A stretch of 15,880 nucleotides of DNA from JBCDBW01 sp039182965 (GTDB lineage Bacteria > Verrucomicrobiota > Verrucomicrobiia > Verrucomicrobiales > DEV007), in assembly GCA_039182965.1 (NCBI GenBank), contig JBCDBW010000102.1, positions 1 to 15,880 on the forward strand. The letters run 5' to 3'. The position numbers and the translations under genes were made by a program. The notes under the pieces were generated by a model. It had not been told where the DNA came from, did not search any database, and was given only the letters and a program-made list of their open reading frames with translations. Below, in pieces: positions 7,480 to 14,510 of the stretch (positions within the stretch are counted from its first letter, which is position 1; each line of letters starts with the position of its first letter).

Positions 7480-8183
7480 TGGGGGTTGCAGAGGAAACGA
7501 AGGTATTGGCCTTCGATGTGTTTGGTACGGTGGTCGATTGGTATTCCACGGTGGTGCGAGAGGTGGAGGCGTGGGCGTTATCGGTCGAGGCATCGGAATT
7601 TGCCTTGGCGTGGCGGGCGGGCTATCGCCCGGCGATGGATCGTGTTGCGTCGGGGGAGCTGGCATGGAAGCGGATCGATGAATTACACCGTATGATTCTT
7701 ATTGATCTGCTCGAGCAAAATGGCATCACGCATTTGAACGAGGGGGAAATCGATTGCTTAAACCGGGTTTGGCATCGTTTGGATCCTTGGCCGGATGCGG
7801 TCGAGGGACTGACGCGACTAAAGGAGCGATACCTGATATGCACCTTGTCCAACGGGAACTTGGGCTTGCTTGCGAATATGGCGAAGCACGCCGGGCTTCC
7901 GTGGGACTGTATTTTATCCGCGGAACTCTTCAGGGCGTACAAGCCGGACCCGGTGACATATCTTGGGGTTGCGGACACGTTTGATGTGGAGCCCGGGGAG
8001 GTGATGTTGGCGGCGGCGCATCATGGTGATTTGGCGGCGGCGCGGGCTTGCGGTTTGAAGACGGCATACATTGAGAGGCCGGCGGAATTTGGTCCGGCGA
8101 ATGTCAAAGAGGTTTCGTCGCGACCAGAGAACACTTTACATGCCAAGGACATCATCGATCTTGCATCTATGTTAAATTGTTAG
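7479..8183 (+). CDS. HAD-superfamily hydrolase, type II haloacid dehalogenase-like
   Basis: A 234-residue HAD hydrolase starting at an ATG that overlaps the previous stop (TGATG). HAD motif I is FDVFGT (12-17) with nucleophile D13; the 'DVFGT' form is typical of the L-2-haloacid dehalogenase branch. Motif II is S124-N125, motif III lysine K155 (in YKPDP), and motif IV falls in AAHHGDLAAA (179-188) with D184. In bona fide L-2-haloacid dehalogenases the last segment reads SSNAWD; here the Ser and Asn positions are Ala and His, as in many uncharacterised relatives. Dehalogenase activity is therefore not assured and a phosphatase or other hydrolase is possible. The fold and nucleophile are certain; the substrate is not. 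Confidence 0.9.
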   Translation: MGVAEETKVLAFDVFGTVVDWYSTVVREVEAWALSVEASEFALAWRAGYRPAMDRVASGELAWKRIDELHRMILIDLLEQNGITHLNEGEIDCLNRVWHRLDPWPDAVEGLTRLKERYLICTLSNGNLGLLANMAKHAGLPWDCILSAELFRAYKPDPVTYLGVADTFDVEPGEVMLAAAHHGDLAAARACGLKTAYIERPAEFGPANVKEVSSRPENTLHAKDIIDLASMLNC

Positions 8184-8216
8184 GAATGCGGAGGGTCGAA
8201 TGCCGACGAGGCTTTC

Positions 8217-9002
8217 GTGGAATTTGCAGAATGGGCCGATATGGGAGAGACGACAGGCAGAGCGCTGGGCATTGGCGAGGCGGAGTGGGAAACGCGGGTG
8301 AACGTGGCGGCCTTATATCGGCTTGTGGCGCACTATGGTTGGGACGATATGGTGTCGGGGCATATTTCGGCGCGTCTTCCCGGACACGACGACCGGTTTC
8401 TTCTGAATCCTTACGGGATGCATTTTGAGGAGATTACGGCATCGAGCCTGGTGGTTGTTGGTTTTGACGGCGAGCAGGTGGGAGAGAGTGAGCATACCTT
8501 CAATCGGGCCGGTTTCACGATTCACAGCGCGGTGCACATGAATCGGAGAGACGCCTTGTACGTGGTTCACCTGCATACGAATTATGGGGTGGCGGTGGCT
8601 TGCCAGGCACAGGGGCTTCTCCCGTTGAATCAGACTTCGCTCGGGGTTTATTCGGAGCTGGCGTATCACGAGTATGAAGGGGCAGCGCAGAATCTTGAAG
8701 AGCGCGAGCGTTTGGCGCGTGATCTTGGCGATAAGAATGCGATGATTCTGCGCAATCATGGGACGCTGGCGTGTGGTCCGAATGCGGGCGGGGCTTGGCA
8801 GGTCATTTTCCGGCTGGAGCGGGCCTGTGAATACCAAATTCTGGCTTTGGCGGGGGGCGCGGAATTGGTTTTTCCAGGCGAAGAAGTAGTCGAGTCGAGG
8901 CGTGGTCTTTCGAGCACGGAGACGCTCAAGACGCGAGGGGGGTATATATGGCCGGCCTTGCTTCGCAAGCTCGATCGGATTGATCCTTCATATCGATGTT
9001 AG
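8217..9002 (+). CDS. Class II aldolase/adducin-domain protein
   Basis: A 261-residue protein of the zinc-dependent class II aldolase/adducin family (L-fuculose-phosphate aldolase, MtnB, RhaD relatives). GTG 8217 has GAGG 5 nt upstream; ATG 8241 is an alternative with a poor site. Zn-binding histidines are H118 and H120 (VVHLHTNYG) and H181 (LRNHGTL). The N-terminal DDMVSGHISARLPG (43-56) and FLLNPYGMHFEEIT (61-74) are family hallmarks. In the family it performs retro-aldol cleavage, dehydration or decarboxylation of small hydroxy-carbonyl substrates; adducins have lost activity, but the zinc ligands here are kept. It follows the HAD gene by 33 nt, likely in one operon. The stop is 6 nt from the convergent oxygenase stop. 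Substrate unknown. Confidence 0.92.
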   Translation: MEFAEWADMGETTGRALGIGEAEWETRVNVAALYRLVAHYGWDDMVSGHISARLPGHDDRFLLNPYGMHFEEITASSLVVVGFDGEQVGESEHTFNRAGFTIHSAVHMNRRDALYVVHLHTNYGVAVACQAQGLLPLNQTSLGVYSELAYHEYEGAAQNLEERERLARDLGDKNAMILRNHGTLACGPNAGGAWQVIFRLERACEYQILALAGGAELVFPGEEVVESRRGLSSTETLKTRGGYIWPALLRKLDRIDPSYRC

Positions 9003-9008
9003 GATAGT

Positions 9009-9899
9009 TCAGCGGAGGGCGCCGGCGGCGCTCATGCGGACGTAAACGTCTCGATCGGGATCGGTGACGGCTTGGCGGCCATGCAGGGTGCGGTGGTTAT
9101 CGACGATGGCGACATCGCCTTTTTCCCATGCGACGGGCACGCTGAGTTCGGCGGCGACTGCTTCGATGGCGAGGACCCAGGGCTCGGGAATGGTTTCACC
9201 GTCGGCGAAGCGAATGCGGGCATTTGTTCTTTCAGGTTCACGCATCTGGCGCAGGGCGAAGGGGAGAAAATTGTTAATGAAGGCGGTGCGGCCGTTTTTT
9301 TGACGCAGGGGCGAGCAGCGGAAACGGGTGGTGATTCCGCCATCCGAGTTCAGCTGAAGGGCGATATCGCTTTCACGGCAGTATTCCTCGAGAGTCTCCA
9401 CGCAATCCGTTTTATAGAGGCGTGTCCATGTGGATTGGTCGTGGTTGCGTTCATATTCGATATCGCGTGTTTGGAGGGCGGCTTGTAAATCGGTCGGCAG
9501 GTGTTCGAAAAGCTCCACGCCATCGCAGAGGAGCGTTTCGCCTCCGGATTGGGAGGGATTTTTGCAGAAGAACCAGAGGAGGTCGGGTGGGTGGTGGCTA
9601 TGGAAGTAGAGCTCTCCGTGCAGAGGGACTTCGTGACCATATCCGGACTGCGAGGTGCCGCTCACGGTGAAGAGGCCCTTGTATCCGTTGATATTTTTTC
9701 GACCGCTGTTGCCGCCGACGATACGGAGGCCTTCTCCGGGGGCGACAAAGTCGGCGCCGAGGGAATCGGAGAAGGAGGCGAAGGCGGCAAGATCGGCGTT
9801 TTGGTCCCGGAGGAGGACGGCGCCGTCGCGTGTGAGATCACTTTTCAGTGAAGCGTGATCGACGGCGGAGAGGGGTCCGGTTTTTGGTGCCAGGTGCAT
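9009..9899 (-). CDS. TauD/TfdA-family Fe(II)/2-oxoglutarate dioxygenase
   Basis: A 296-residue non-haem iron oxygenase. The facial triad is H94-x-E96 (VPLHGELYFH) with distal H273 (VDNHRTLHGRQ), and R288 is in the position of the 2-oxoglutarate-binding Arg. The His-x-Glu form, instead of His-x-Asp, together with PPDLLWFFCKNPSQSGGETLLCDG (104-127), places it near clavaminate synthase and SyrP-like oxygenases, which hydroxylate amino acids or peptide-linked residues, rather than with taurine dioxygenase itself. It lies 15 nt after the ATP-grasp gene on the same strand, so the two are probably co-transcribed. A GC-rich hairpin (9015-9033) falls within the last codons next to the convergent aldolase gene, without a T-tract. 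The ribosome binding site is weak. The family is sure; the substrate is inferred only by analogy. Confidence 0.9.
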   Translation of the reverse strand: MHLAPKTGPLSAVDHASLKSDLTRDGAVLLRDQNADLAAFASFSDSLGADFVAPGEGLRIVGGNSGRKNINGYKGLFTVSGTSQSGYGHEVPLHGELYFHSHHPPDLLWFFCKNPSQSGGETLLCDGVELFEHLPTDLQAALQTRDIEYERNHDQSTWTRLYKTDCVETLEEYCRESDIALQLNSDGGITTRFRCSPLRQKNGRTAFINNFLPFALRQMREPERTNARIRFADGETIPEPWVLAIEAVAAELSVPVAWEKGDVAIVDNHRTLHGRQAVTDPDRDVYVRMSAAGALR

Positions 9900-9914
9900 G
9901 GGTTCTAGTCCGTA

Positions 9915-11036
9915 TCAGTTTGGGTGCGTATATGATCTTTTCCAGTGCGTGTTTCTGGTCAAGGCCTGGGCGTCGTTTTCCGGGATGGGGGAGCTGGAGG
10001 GGAGTCGAACGATCCGAGTGGAGTTGCCGGTTAGGCATGGGGGAGGCAGGGGCAGCGATGCGAAGGCATCCAGAGCCATGCCCACTTCATCGTAACCGAG
10101 GTAGTAACGAGCTGAGGTCGCGCCGGTGAAGCGGCCGTTGAATTCGATGATGAGGAGTTCTCCGGTTTGGGATTGTTGGCACTGGATATTGAGAGGGCCC
10201 CGCCATCCGTGGTCAGCGAAGGTGGCCGCGCATTTTTCGGCGAGTTCGAGGCAGGAACGATTCTCTTCGCGCGTGACTTGTTCGCTTTTGCCGAAGCGCA
10301 TGGTGTTCTTGGTCGCGAAGACGGCGAGGATCTTTCCTTCTGGCGAGATAAGAGTCTGGAGGGATATTTTCACCTCTTCGAAGCTGTGAAAGAGGGGCAC
10401 GCCATGGCTTTGGGTGCCGGCGAGATACTGCGTGATTTTTTCGGGATTTCCCACGAATTTCTGGGCGACCATGTCGGGTGTTCCCTGGCATTGGAGCAGC
10501 ATTTGTGTGTCGGTGACGATGGATACGTGGCGCGACGCGAAGCCTTGGGCGGGCTTTATGATGAGGGGCAGCCCTTGCGTCTCGGCAAAGCTGATCAGGG
10601 CTTGAGGGGGTGCATTCAGTTGAATGGAGGGCACGAAGGGGAGGTCATTTTTCCGGCAGAAGTCGGCACTTTTCTGCTTATTGAGCATGGCGTCGGCGAG
10701 TTCCGGGCAGCCGCATAGTCCCTTTGCGGACCAGTCCGGGGAGCGGGTCATTTTTGCAGCCAGCCAGAGGACATCGTCGTCGCGGCAGGGGATGACGAGG
10801 GCAGGCTTTGTTTCATTGAAGATTTGATCGATGCGTGTCTCAAATGAGTCGTCGCGAGTGTCGGTGCTCGGGACGAGGAAGACCTCATCGCAATCGAACA
10901 GGCCGGGGGCATCTGCGATGCTGTTGGTGGCGATGAGGTAAATTTGATCCCTTCGGTTCTCCAGAGCTGCAATGAGGTTGAGACCGACGGCGCTGCCGCC
11001 GGACATGAGGAGAATGGGCATGGATTCGGAGGGCAT
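9915..11036 (-). CDS. ATP-grasp carboxylate-amine ligase
   Basis: A 373-residue ATP-grasp enzyme, predicted to activate a carboxylate as acyl phosphate and join it to an amine or similar nucleophile. A Rossmann-like N-terminal domain (PILLMSGGSAVGLNLIAAL, 7-25) is followed by the ATP-grasp domain: LPLIIKPAQGFASRHV (156-171) with K161 as ATP-binding lysine, and the Mg/ATP motif LLIIEFNGRFTG (294-305) with E298 and N300. The layout resembles CarB/PurK-like and natural-product ATP-grasp ligases. The start at 11036 is not certain; ATG 11021 (M6) is equally possible and neither has a strong ribosome binding site. The oxygenase follows in probable co-transcription. The C-terminal 45 residues are Pro/Ser-rich and look unstructured. 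Substrate unknown. Confidence 0.9.
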   Translation of the reverse strand: MPSESMPILLMSGGSAVGLNLIAALENRRDQIYLIATNSIADAPGLFDCDEVFLVPSTDTRDDSFETRIDQIFNETKPALVIPCRDDDVLWLAAKMTRSPDWSAKGLCGCPELADAMLNKQKSADFCRKNDLPFVPSIQLNAPPQALISFAETQGLPLIIKPAQGFASRHVSIVTDTQMLLQCQGTPDMVAQKFVGNPEKITQYLAGTQSHGVPLFHSFEEVKISLQTLISPEGKILAVFATKNTMRFGKSEQVTREENRSCLELAEKCAATFADHGWRGPLNIQCQQSQTGELLIIEFNGRFTGATSARYYLGYDEVGMALDAFASLPLPPPCLTGNSTRIVRLPSSSPIPENDAQALTRNTHWKRSYTHPN

Positions 11037-11196
11037 TTCGCTATCCGTTCGATGGTGGAGAAGGCATTTCGACGGGAGCGCCAGAGAGTAACCGCGATGA
11101 ATGGCAGCATGAATTCCCTCGGTGGAAAAGCGAAATACTTGTGTTTTTCAAGGGGTGGTGGTTGGGGCGGAGGAGGTACGGCGGTGAGCTGGGTGA

Positions 11197-11304
11197 AGGG
11201 GGTATTGCGAACGCAGGGCGGGCTTCTTGGTGATCGGGTAGGAGGCTTGGTCGGTCGGGGGGTGCTACGGAGGGAAGGGAATTGCGATGTGGTGGGGAGC
11301 GGGC
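11197..11304 (+). repeat. Dispersed repeat A, copy 2 (~108 bp)
   Basis: This is the partner of 6415-6522 (best core 11213-11252, 35/40 identical). It lies in the 553-nt gap between the ATP-grasp and hrpB starts. Unlike copy 1 it lacks the left arm of the terminator-like hairpin. It ends 36 nt before the heptanucleotide array. The remaining part of the gap from 11037 to 11196 shows no feature I can support. Confidence 0.72.
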
Positions 11305-11340
11305 CGTTCGCCCCTACCGGGGAGGCGCGCGGGGGCGCCA

Positions 11341-11389
11341 ATGGTGAATGGAGAATGGTGAATGGTGAATGGTGAATGGTGAATGGTGA
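11341..11389 (+). repeat. Heptanucleotide tandem array 1 (7 units of ATGGTGA)
   Basis: Seven 7-nt units, all ATGGTGA except the second (ATGGAGA). The array is preceded by a GC-rich segment with GGCGCC-type inverted repeats and followed by ACTAGGAGGCAGCGGAG, nearly the same sequence that follows the second array at 14454. A small hairpin AGGCG-GGG-CGCCT (11409-11421) comes next. The unit resembles the short tandemly repeated heptamers described in other bacterial genomes; its function is unknown. Confidence 0.97.
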
Positions 11390-11538
11390 ACTAGGAGGCA
11401 GCGGAGTCAGGCGGGGCGCCTGCCCTACCATGAGGGTGAATGGGGGCCACATTGGGAGGGTGCAAAAGGCAGGAGGGTTTGGAGGCCAGGTCCGCGCTTT
11501 GCGGGGCTGTGAAAGGCACGCCTGACCGGCTTGGTCTG

Positions 11539-11570
11539 GTTGACGGGTGGGGGGAAGTCGGGTTTGGTGG
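11539..11570 (+). repeat. Dispersed repeat B, copy 2 (32 bp, perfect)
   Basis: Identical over 32 nt to 6654-6685. It ends 7 nt before the GTG at 11578 and 19 nt before the GTG at 11590, the two candidate hrpB starts. The TTGACG at its left end looks like a -35 box, but 17 bp on there is only TTTGGT. Confidence 0.9.
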
Positions 11571-11589
11571 GCGGCGAGTGAGTGGGCGG

Positions 11590-14196
11590 GTGAAAGAATT
11601 GCCGATTTTTGAGGTGGAGGGTGACGTCGTGGAGGCGTTGTTGGGGGAAGAGTGTGGACGACTGGTGTTGGAGGCGCCGACGGGATCGGGGAAGTCGACG
11701 CAGGTACCGCAGATTTTGCGGGATCGGGGAGTGGTGGGGAAGGAAGAGGCGGTGGTGGTTTTGCAACCCCGACGGATTGCGGCACGGATGCTGGCACGGC
11801 GGGTGGCATCCGAACGTGGGGGGAATGCGGGTGAGGAAGTGGGGCATCAGATTCGGTTTGAGAAGGTTGCGGGCGCGCGGACGCGGATATTGTATGTGAC
11901 GGAGGGGGTGTTGCTGCGTCGTTTGCAGCGGGATGCGGAGTTGGAGGGAATCGGGGCAGTGGTGTTTGATGAGTTTCACGAGCGGCATTTTTTTGGGGAT
12001 GTCACACTGGCGCGTTGTTTGGGAGTGCAGGAAGAGAAGCGGCCGGATTTGAAGCTAGTGGTGATGTCGGCAACGCTGGGAGATGATGAAGCGTTAGTGA
12101 AGTATCTTGGTAAGGGCACGCGATTTGTGCGGTCGGAGGGGCGGACCTATCCGGTGGAGGTGCGTTATGTGCCGTTGCGGGAGCGGCACACGAAGGGACC
12201 GGCGTTGCGGCGGCCTGGCGGGCGGGAGCGGGAGGTGTCCGTGGGGGAGCACGTGGAGCGGGTGTTGCGGGATTGGTATGAGGGATCGGACGGGGTGGTG
12301 ACGGGGCATGTGCTGGCATTTCTTCCGGGGACCTTTGAGATTCGGCAGGCGCAGCGGGCTTTGGAGAGCGCTTCGTGGGCGCGAGGGTTTCGAGTGTTGC
12401 CATTGTTTGGGGAGTTATCGCCGAAGGCGCAGGATGCGGCGGTGAATCCGAGTCGGGAGCCGAAGATTGTATTGGCGACGAACGTGGCGGAGACCTCGTT
12501 GACGATCGACGGGGTGCGCTTGGTGGTGGACACGGGATTGGAGCGGCGTGCGGACTTTGATGTGCGGCGGGGGATTGAGACCTTGACGATTGAAAAGATT
12601 TCGCGAGCTTCGGCGGATCAGCGAGCGGGTCGGGCGGGGCGGACGGGGCCGGGGATGTGTTTGCGGATGTGGAGTGAGGATGATCAGGGTCGGCGGGAGG
12701 CGTCGACGCCGGCGGAGATCCACCGGATGGATTTGAGCGAGGCGATTTTGTCATTGAAGGCGACGGGAGTGAAGGACGTGCGCGGGTTTCGCTGGTTCGA
12801 ACGACCGGAGGAGGAGGCGATGGAATTGGCGATGGGGTGGCTGAAGACATTAGGGGCTTTGGATCGCGATACGGAAGAGATGACGGAGTTGGGATGGGAA
12901 TTGAGTCAGCTGCCTTTGAGTCCGCGCTATGGGAGGATTTTGTTAGAAGCGGCTTGGAGCGGTTATCTGGACTTCTTTGCTTTGGTGGCGGCATCGACAC
13001 AGACCCGGCCTTTGTTTTCGGCGGGCAAGGGTCGTGGTGGGGGGAAGGCGGGCAAGGAGTATCGTCAGGCGGGCGACACCTCGGATTTGCAGGCTTTGTG
13101 GCGGGCGTGGTGTGAGGCGGAGGCTTTGAAGTTTGATGGTCGACGTTGTGACGAACTGGGCTTAAACGGGGCGGCGGCACGGGAGATGGCGAGGGTGGCG
13201 AAGCAGTTTGGGGACATTGTCGGGCGTCGCGTCCGGGGCAAGCGTCAGGACCGTGAGCCGACGGGGCTGGAGATTGGTCGGGTGTTGTTAACGGGATTTC
13301 CGGACCGGGTGTGCCGGCGCTTGAGCGGGACGACTTTGGCATGCGGGGTGGTGGGGGATCGGCGCGGGGAATTGGCGAAGGGGAGTGTGGCATCGACGCG
13401 GGATACGAAGTTGTTTGTCGCGGGCGAGATGTTGGAGGTGGAGGGTAAGGATGTGAAAGTGAAGTTGAATCAAGCAACGCGGATCGAGGAGAAGTGGTTG
13501 GACGAGTTTTTCCCGGGCGAGATCAAGGTGGAGAGTGGGGCGATCTGGGATGAGCCGTCGCGACGGGTGATCTATCGGGAGGAACGGGCGTTCAGAGGAT
13601 TAGTGTTAGAGCGCCGGCAATCGGGCGAGCCGGACGAGGAGGAGTCGGCGGAAATATTGTGTCGCGAGGTGATGAGCGGGGTGTTGAATTTGAAGAAGTG
13701 GGATGACGGGGTGCAGCAGTGGGTGACGCGGGTGAATTGTTTGGCGGGGTGGATGCCGGAGCTGGGGATGCCGCGGATCGGGGAAGATGACAGGGCGTTT
13801 CTTGTGCGTGAGATTTGTCGTGGGGCGCGCAGTTACAAGGAGATCAAGGATCGGGAGGTGCGGCCGGTGTTGAAGGAGTGGTTATCGGCGGAGCAAGCGG
13901 GGGCCTTAGAGGAGTATGCGCCGGAGCGGATTGAGTTGTCGAACGGGACGAGCATGAAGGTGCGGTATGAGGAGGGTGGCAAGGAGCCGGTGGCGAGTGC
14001 GGTATTGCAGAAGTTGTATGATGTGACGGAGCAGCCGACGGTGGCGGGCGGGAAGGTAAAGTGTTTGGTGGAAGTGTTAGCGCCGAATCAGCGGCCGGTG
14101 CAGTTGACAGGGGATTTGAAGGGGTTTTGGGAGAACAGTTATCCAGCGATCGCGAAGGAGCTGAAGGGCAGGTATCCCAAACACTCCTGGAGGTGA
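11590..14196 (+). CDS. hrpB: ATP-dependent helicase HrpB (DExH-box)
   Basis: An 868-residue superfamily 2 DExH helicase. With GTG 11590 as codon 1: Walker A APTGSGKST (29-37), motif II DEFH (127-130), motif III SAT (160-162), motif V TNVAETSLTI (297-306) and motif VI QRAGRAGRTG (344-353). The DEFHER form of motif II, the length just above the ~810-820 usual for HrpB, and the C-terminal HrpB_C-like end (VKCLVEVLAPNQRPVQ, GRYPKHSWR) separate it from HrpA and other DEAH helicases. The N-terminus KELPIFEVEGDVVEALL aligns with the start of E. coli HrpB; GTG 11578 (VSGRVKEL) is an alternative. The frame is open to 11440, but that would translate repeat B. Its role in vivo is poorly known; it is an RNA-helicase type. 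It stands as a single gene. Confidence 0.93.
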   Translation: MKELPIFEVEGDVVEALLGEECGRLVLEAPTGSGKSTQVPQILRDRGVVGKEEAVVVLQPRRIAARMLARRVASERGGNAGEEVGHQIRFEKVAGARTRILYVTEGVLLRRLQRDAELEGIGAVVFDEFHERHFFGDVTLARCLGVQEEKRPDLKLVVMSATLGDDEALVKYLGKGTRFVRSEGRTYPVEVRYVPLRERHTKGPALRRPGGREREVSVGEHVERVLRDWYEGSDGVVTGHVLAFLPGTFEIRQAQRALESASWARGFRVLPLFGELSPKAQDAAVNPSREPKIVLATNVAETSLTIDGVRLVVDTGLERRADFDVRRGIETLTIEKISRASADQRAGRAGRTGPGMCLRMWSEDDQGRREASTPAEIHRMDLSEAILSLKATGVKDVRGFRWFERPEEEAMELAMGWLKTLGALDRDTEEMTELGWELSQLPLSPRYGRILLEAAWSGYLDFFALVAASTQTRPLFSAGKGRGGGKAGKEYRQAGDTSDLQALWRAWCEAEALKFDGRRCDELGLNGAAAREMARVAKQFGDIVGRRVRGKRQDREPTGLEIGRVLLTGFPDRVCRRLSGTTLACGVVGDRRGELAKGSVASTRDTKLFVAGEMLEVEGKDVKVKLNQATRIEEKWLDEFFPGEIKVESGAIWDEPSRRVIYREERAFRGLVLERRQSGEPDEEESAEILCREVMSGVLNLKKWDDGVQQWVTRVNCLAGWMPELGMPRIGEDDRAFLVREICRGARSYKEIKDREVRPVLKEWLSAEQAGALEEYAPERIELSNGTSMKVRYEEGGKEPVASAVLQKLYDVTEQPTVAGGKVKCLVEVLAPNQRPVQLTGDLKGFWENSYPAIAKELKGRYPKHSWR

Positions 14197-14207
14197 CCTG
14201 AGGTCAC
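14193..14207 (+). other. Perfect hairpin overlapping the hrpB stop codon
   Basis: GTGACC-TGA-GGTCAC gives a 6-bp stem with a 3-nt loop, extendable by imperfect pairs on both sides; the hrpB stop (TGA, 14194-14196) is in the left arm. No T-tract follows, so it is not a standard intrinsic terminator. It could be an RNA 3'-end hairpin or a protein-binding palindrome. Confidence 0.4.
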
Positions 14208-14362
14208 TTGCAGTTGCGCTGTTGGCGCCGGCTCCCGTTGTTCGCCGCTTGCGAGCGAGCGGTATTTGGGATGGCCTCTGGCCGTCGGCGGGCTGGGCCT
14301 GCAGCCGGGCAACGTGATGTTGCATCCAGGTTTCGCGCGCTCGTTGGCGGGCATGGGTGCGA
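14208..14362. other. GC-rich gene-free segment with small inverted repeats
   Basis: There is no ORF I can support here. The segment has several short self-complementary stretches, such as GGCTG-GGCCTG-CAGCC (about 14293-14308) and GGCCTCTGGCC (about 14274-14284), and leads into the second heptamer array. It may be a degenerate intergenic repeat; no second copy is in the window. Confidence 0.4.
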
Positions 14363-14453
14363 ATGGTGAATAGTGAATGGTGAATAGTGAATGGTGAATA
14401 GTGAATGGTGAATAGTGAATGGTGAATGGTGAATGGTGAATGGTGAATGGTGA
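14363..14453 (+). repeat. Heptanucleotide tandem array 2 (13 units of ATGGTGA/ATAGTGA)
   Basis: Thirteen 7-nt units. Units 1-8 alternate strictly ATGGTGA/ATAGTGA, a 14-bp higher-order period, and units 9-13 are all ATGGTGA. The following ATTAGGAGGCAGAGGAGGCAG is a close copy of the flank of array 1, so the two arrays belong to one family of elements. The IS481 element begins 63 nt downstream. Confidence 0.97.
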
Positions 14454-14510
14454 ATTAGGAGGCAGAGGAGGCAGACGCGTCCGGAGTGTACAGACCGGAT
14501 AGATCGTTAA

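Noticed and set aside
11539..11567. Promoter made of TTGACG in repeat B
   Set aside because: There is no acceptable -10 at 16-18 bp (TTTGGT at 17 bp), and the start site would lie at or beyond the hrpB start codon.
11440..11589. N-terminal extension of HrpB by 50 codons
   Set aside because: It would translate repeat B and non-conserved sequence. The HrpB N-terminus is matched from about codon 11590.
12002..13477. Long open frame (491 codons) antisense to hrpB
   Set aside because: Its translation is extremely Pro/Ser-rich with no domain pattern, the usual mirror image of a high-GC gene. hrpB on the other strand has all helicase motifs.
14363..14453. Possible CRISPR array
   Set aside because: The units are 7 nt with no spacers, and there are no cas genes; it is a simple tandem repeat. 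Peptides from its frames (SPFTIHH-type repeats) are by-products.
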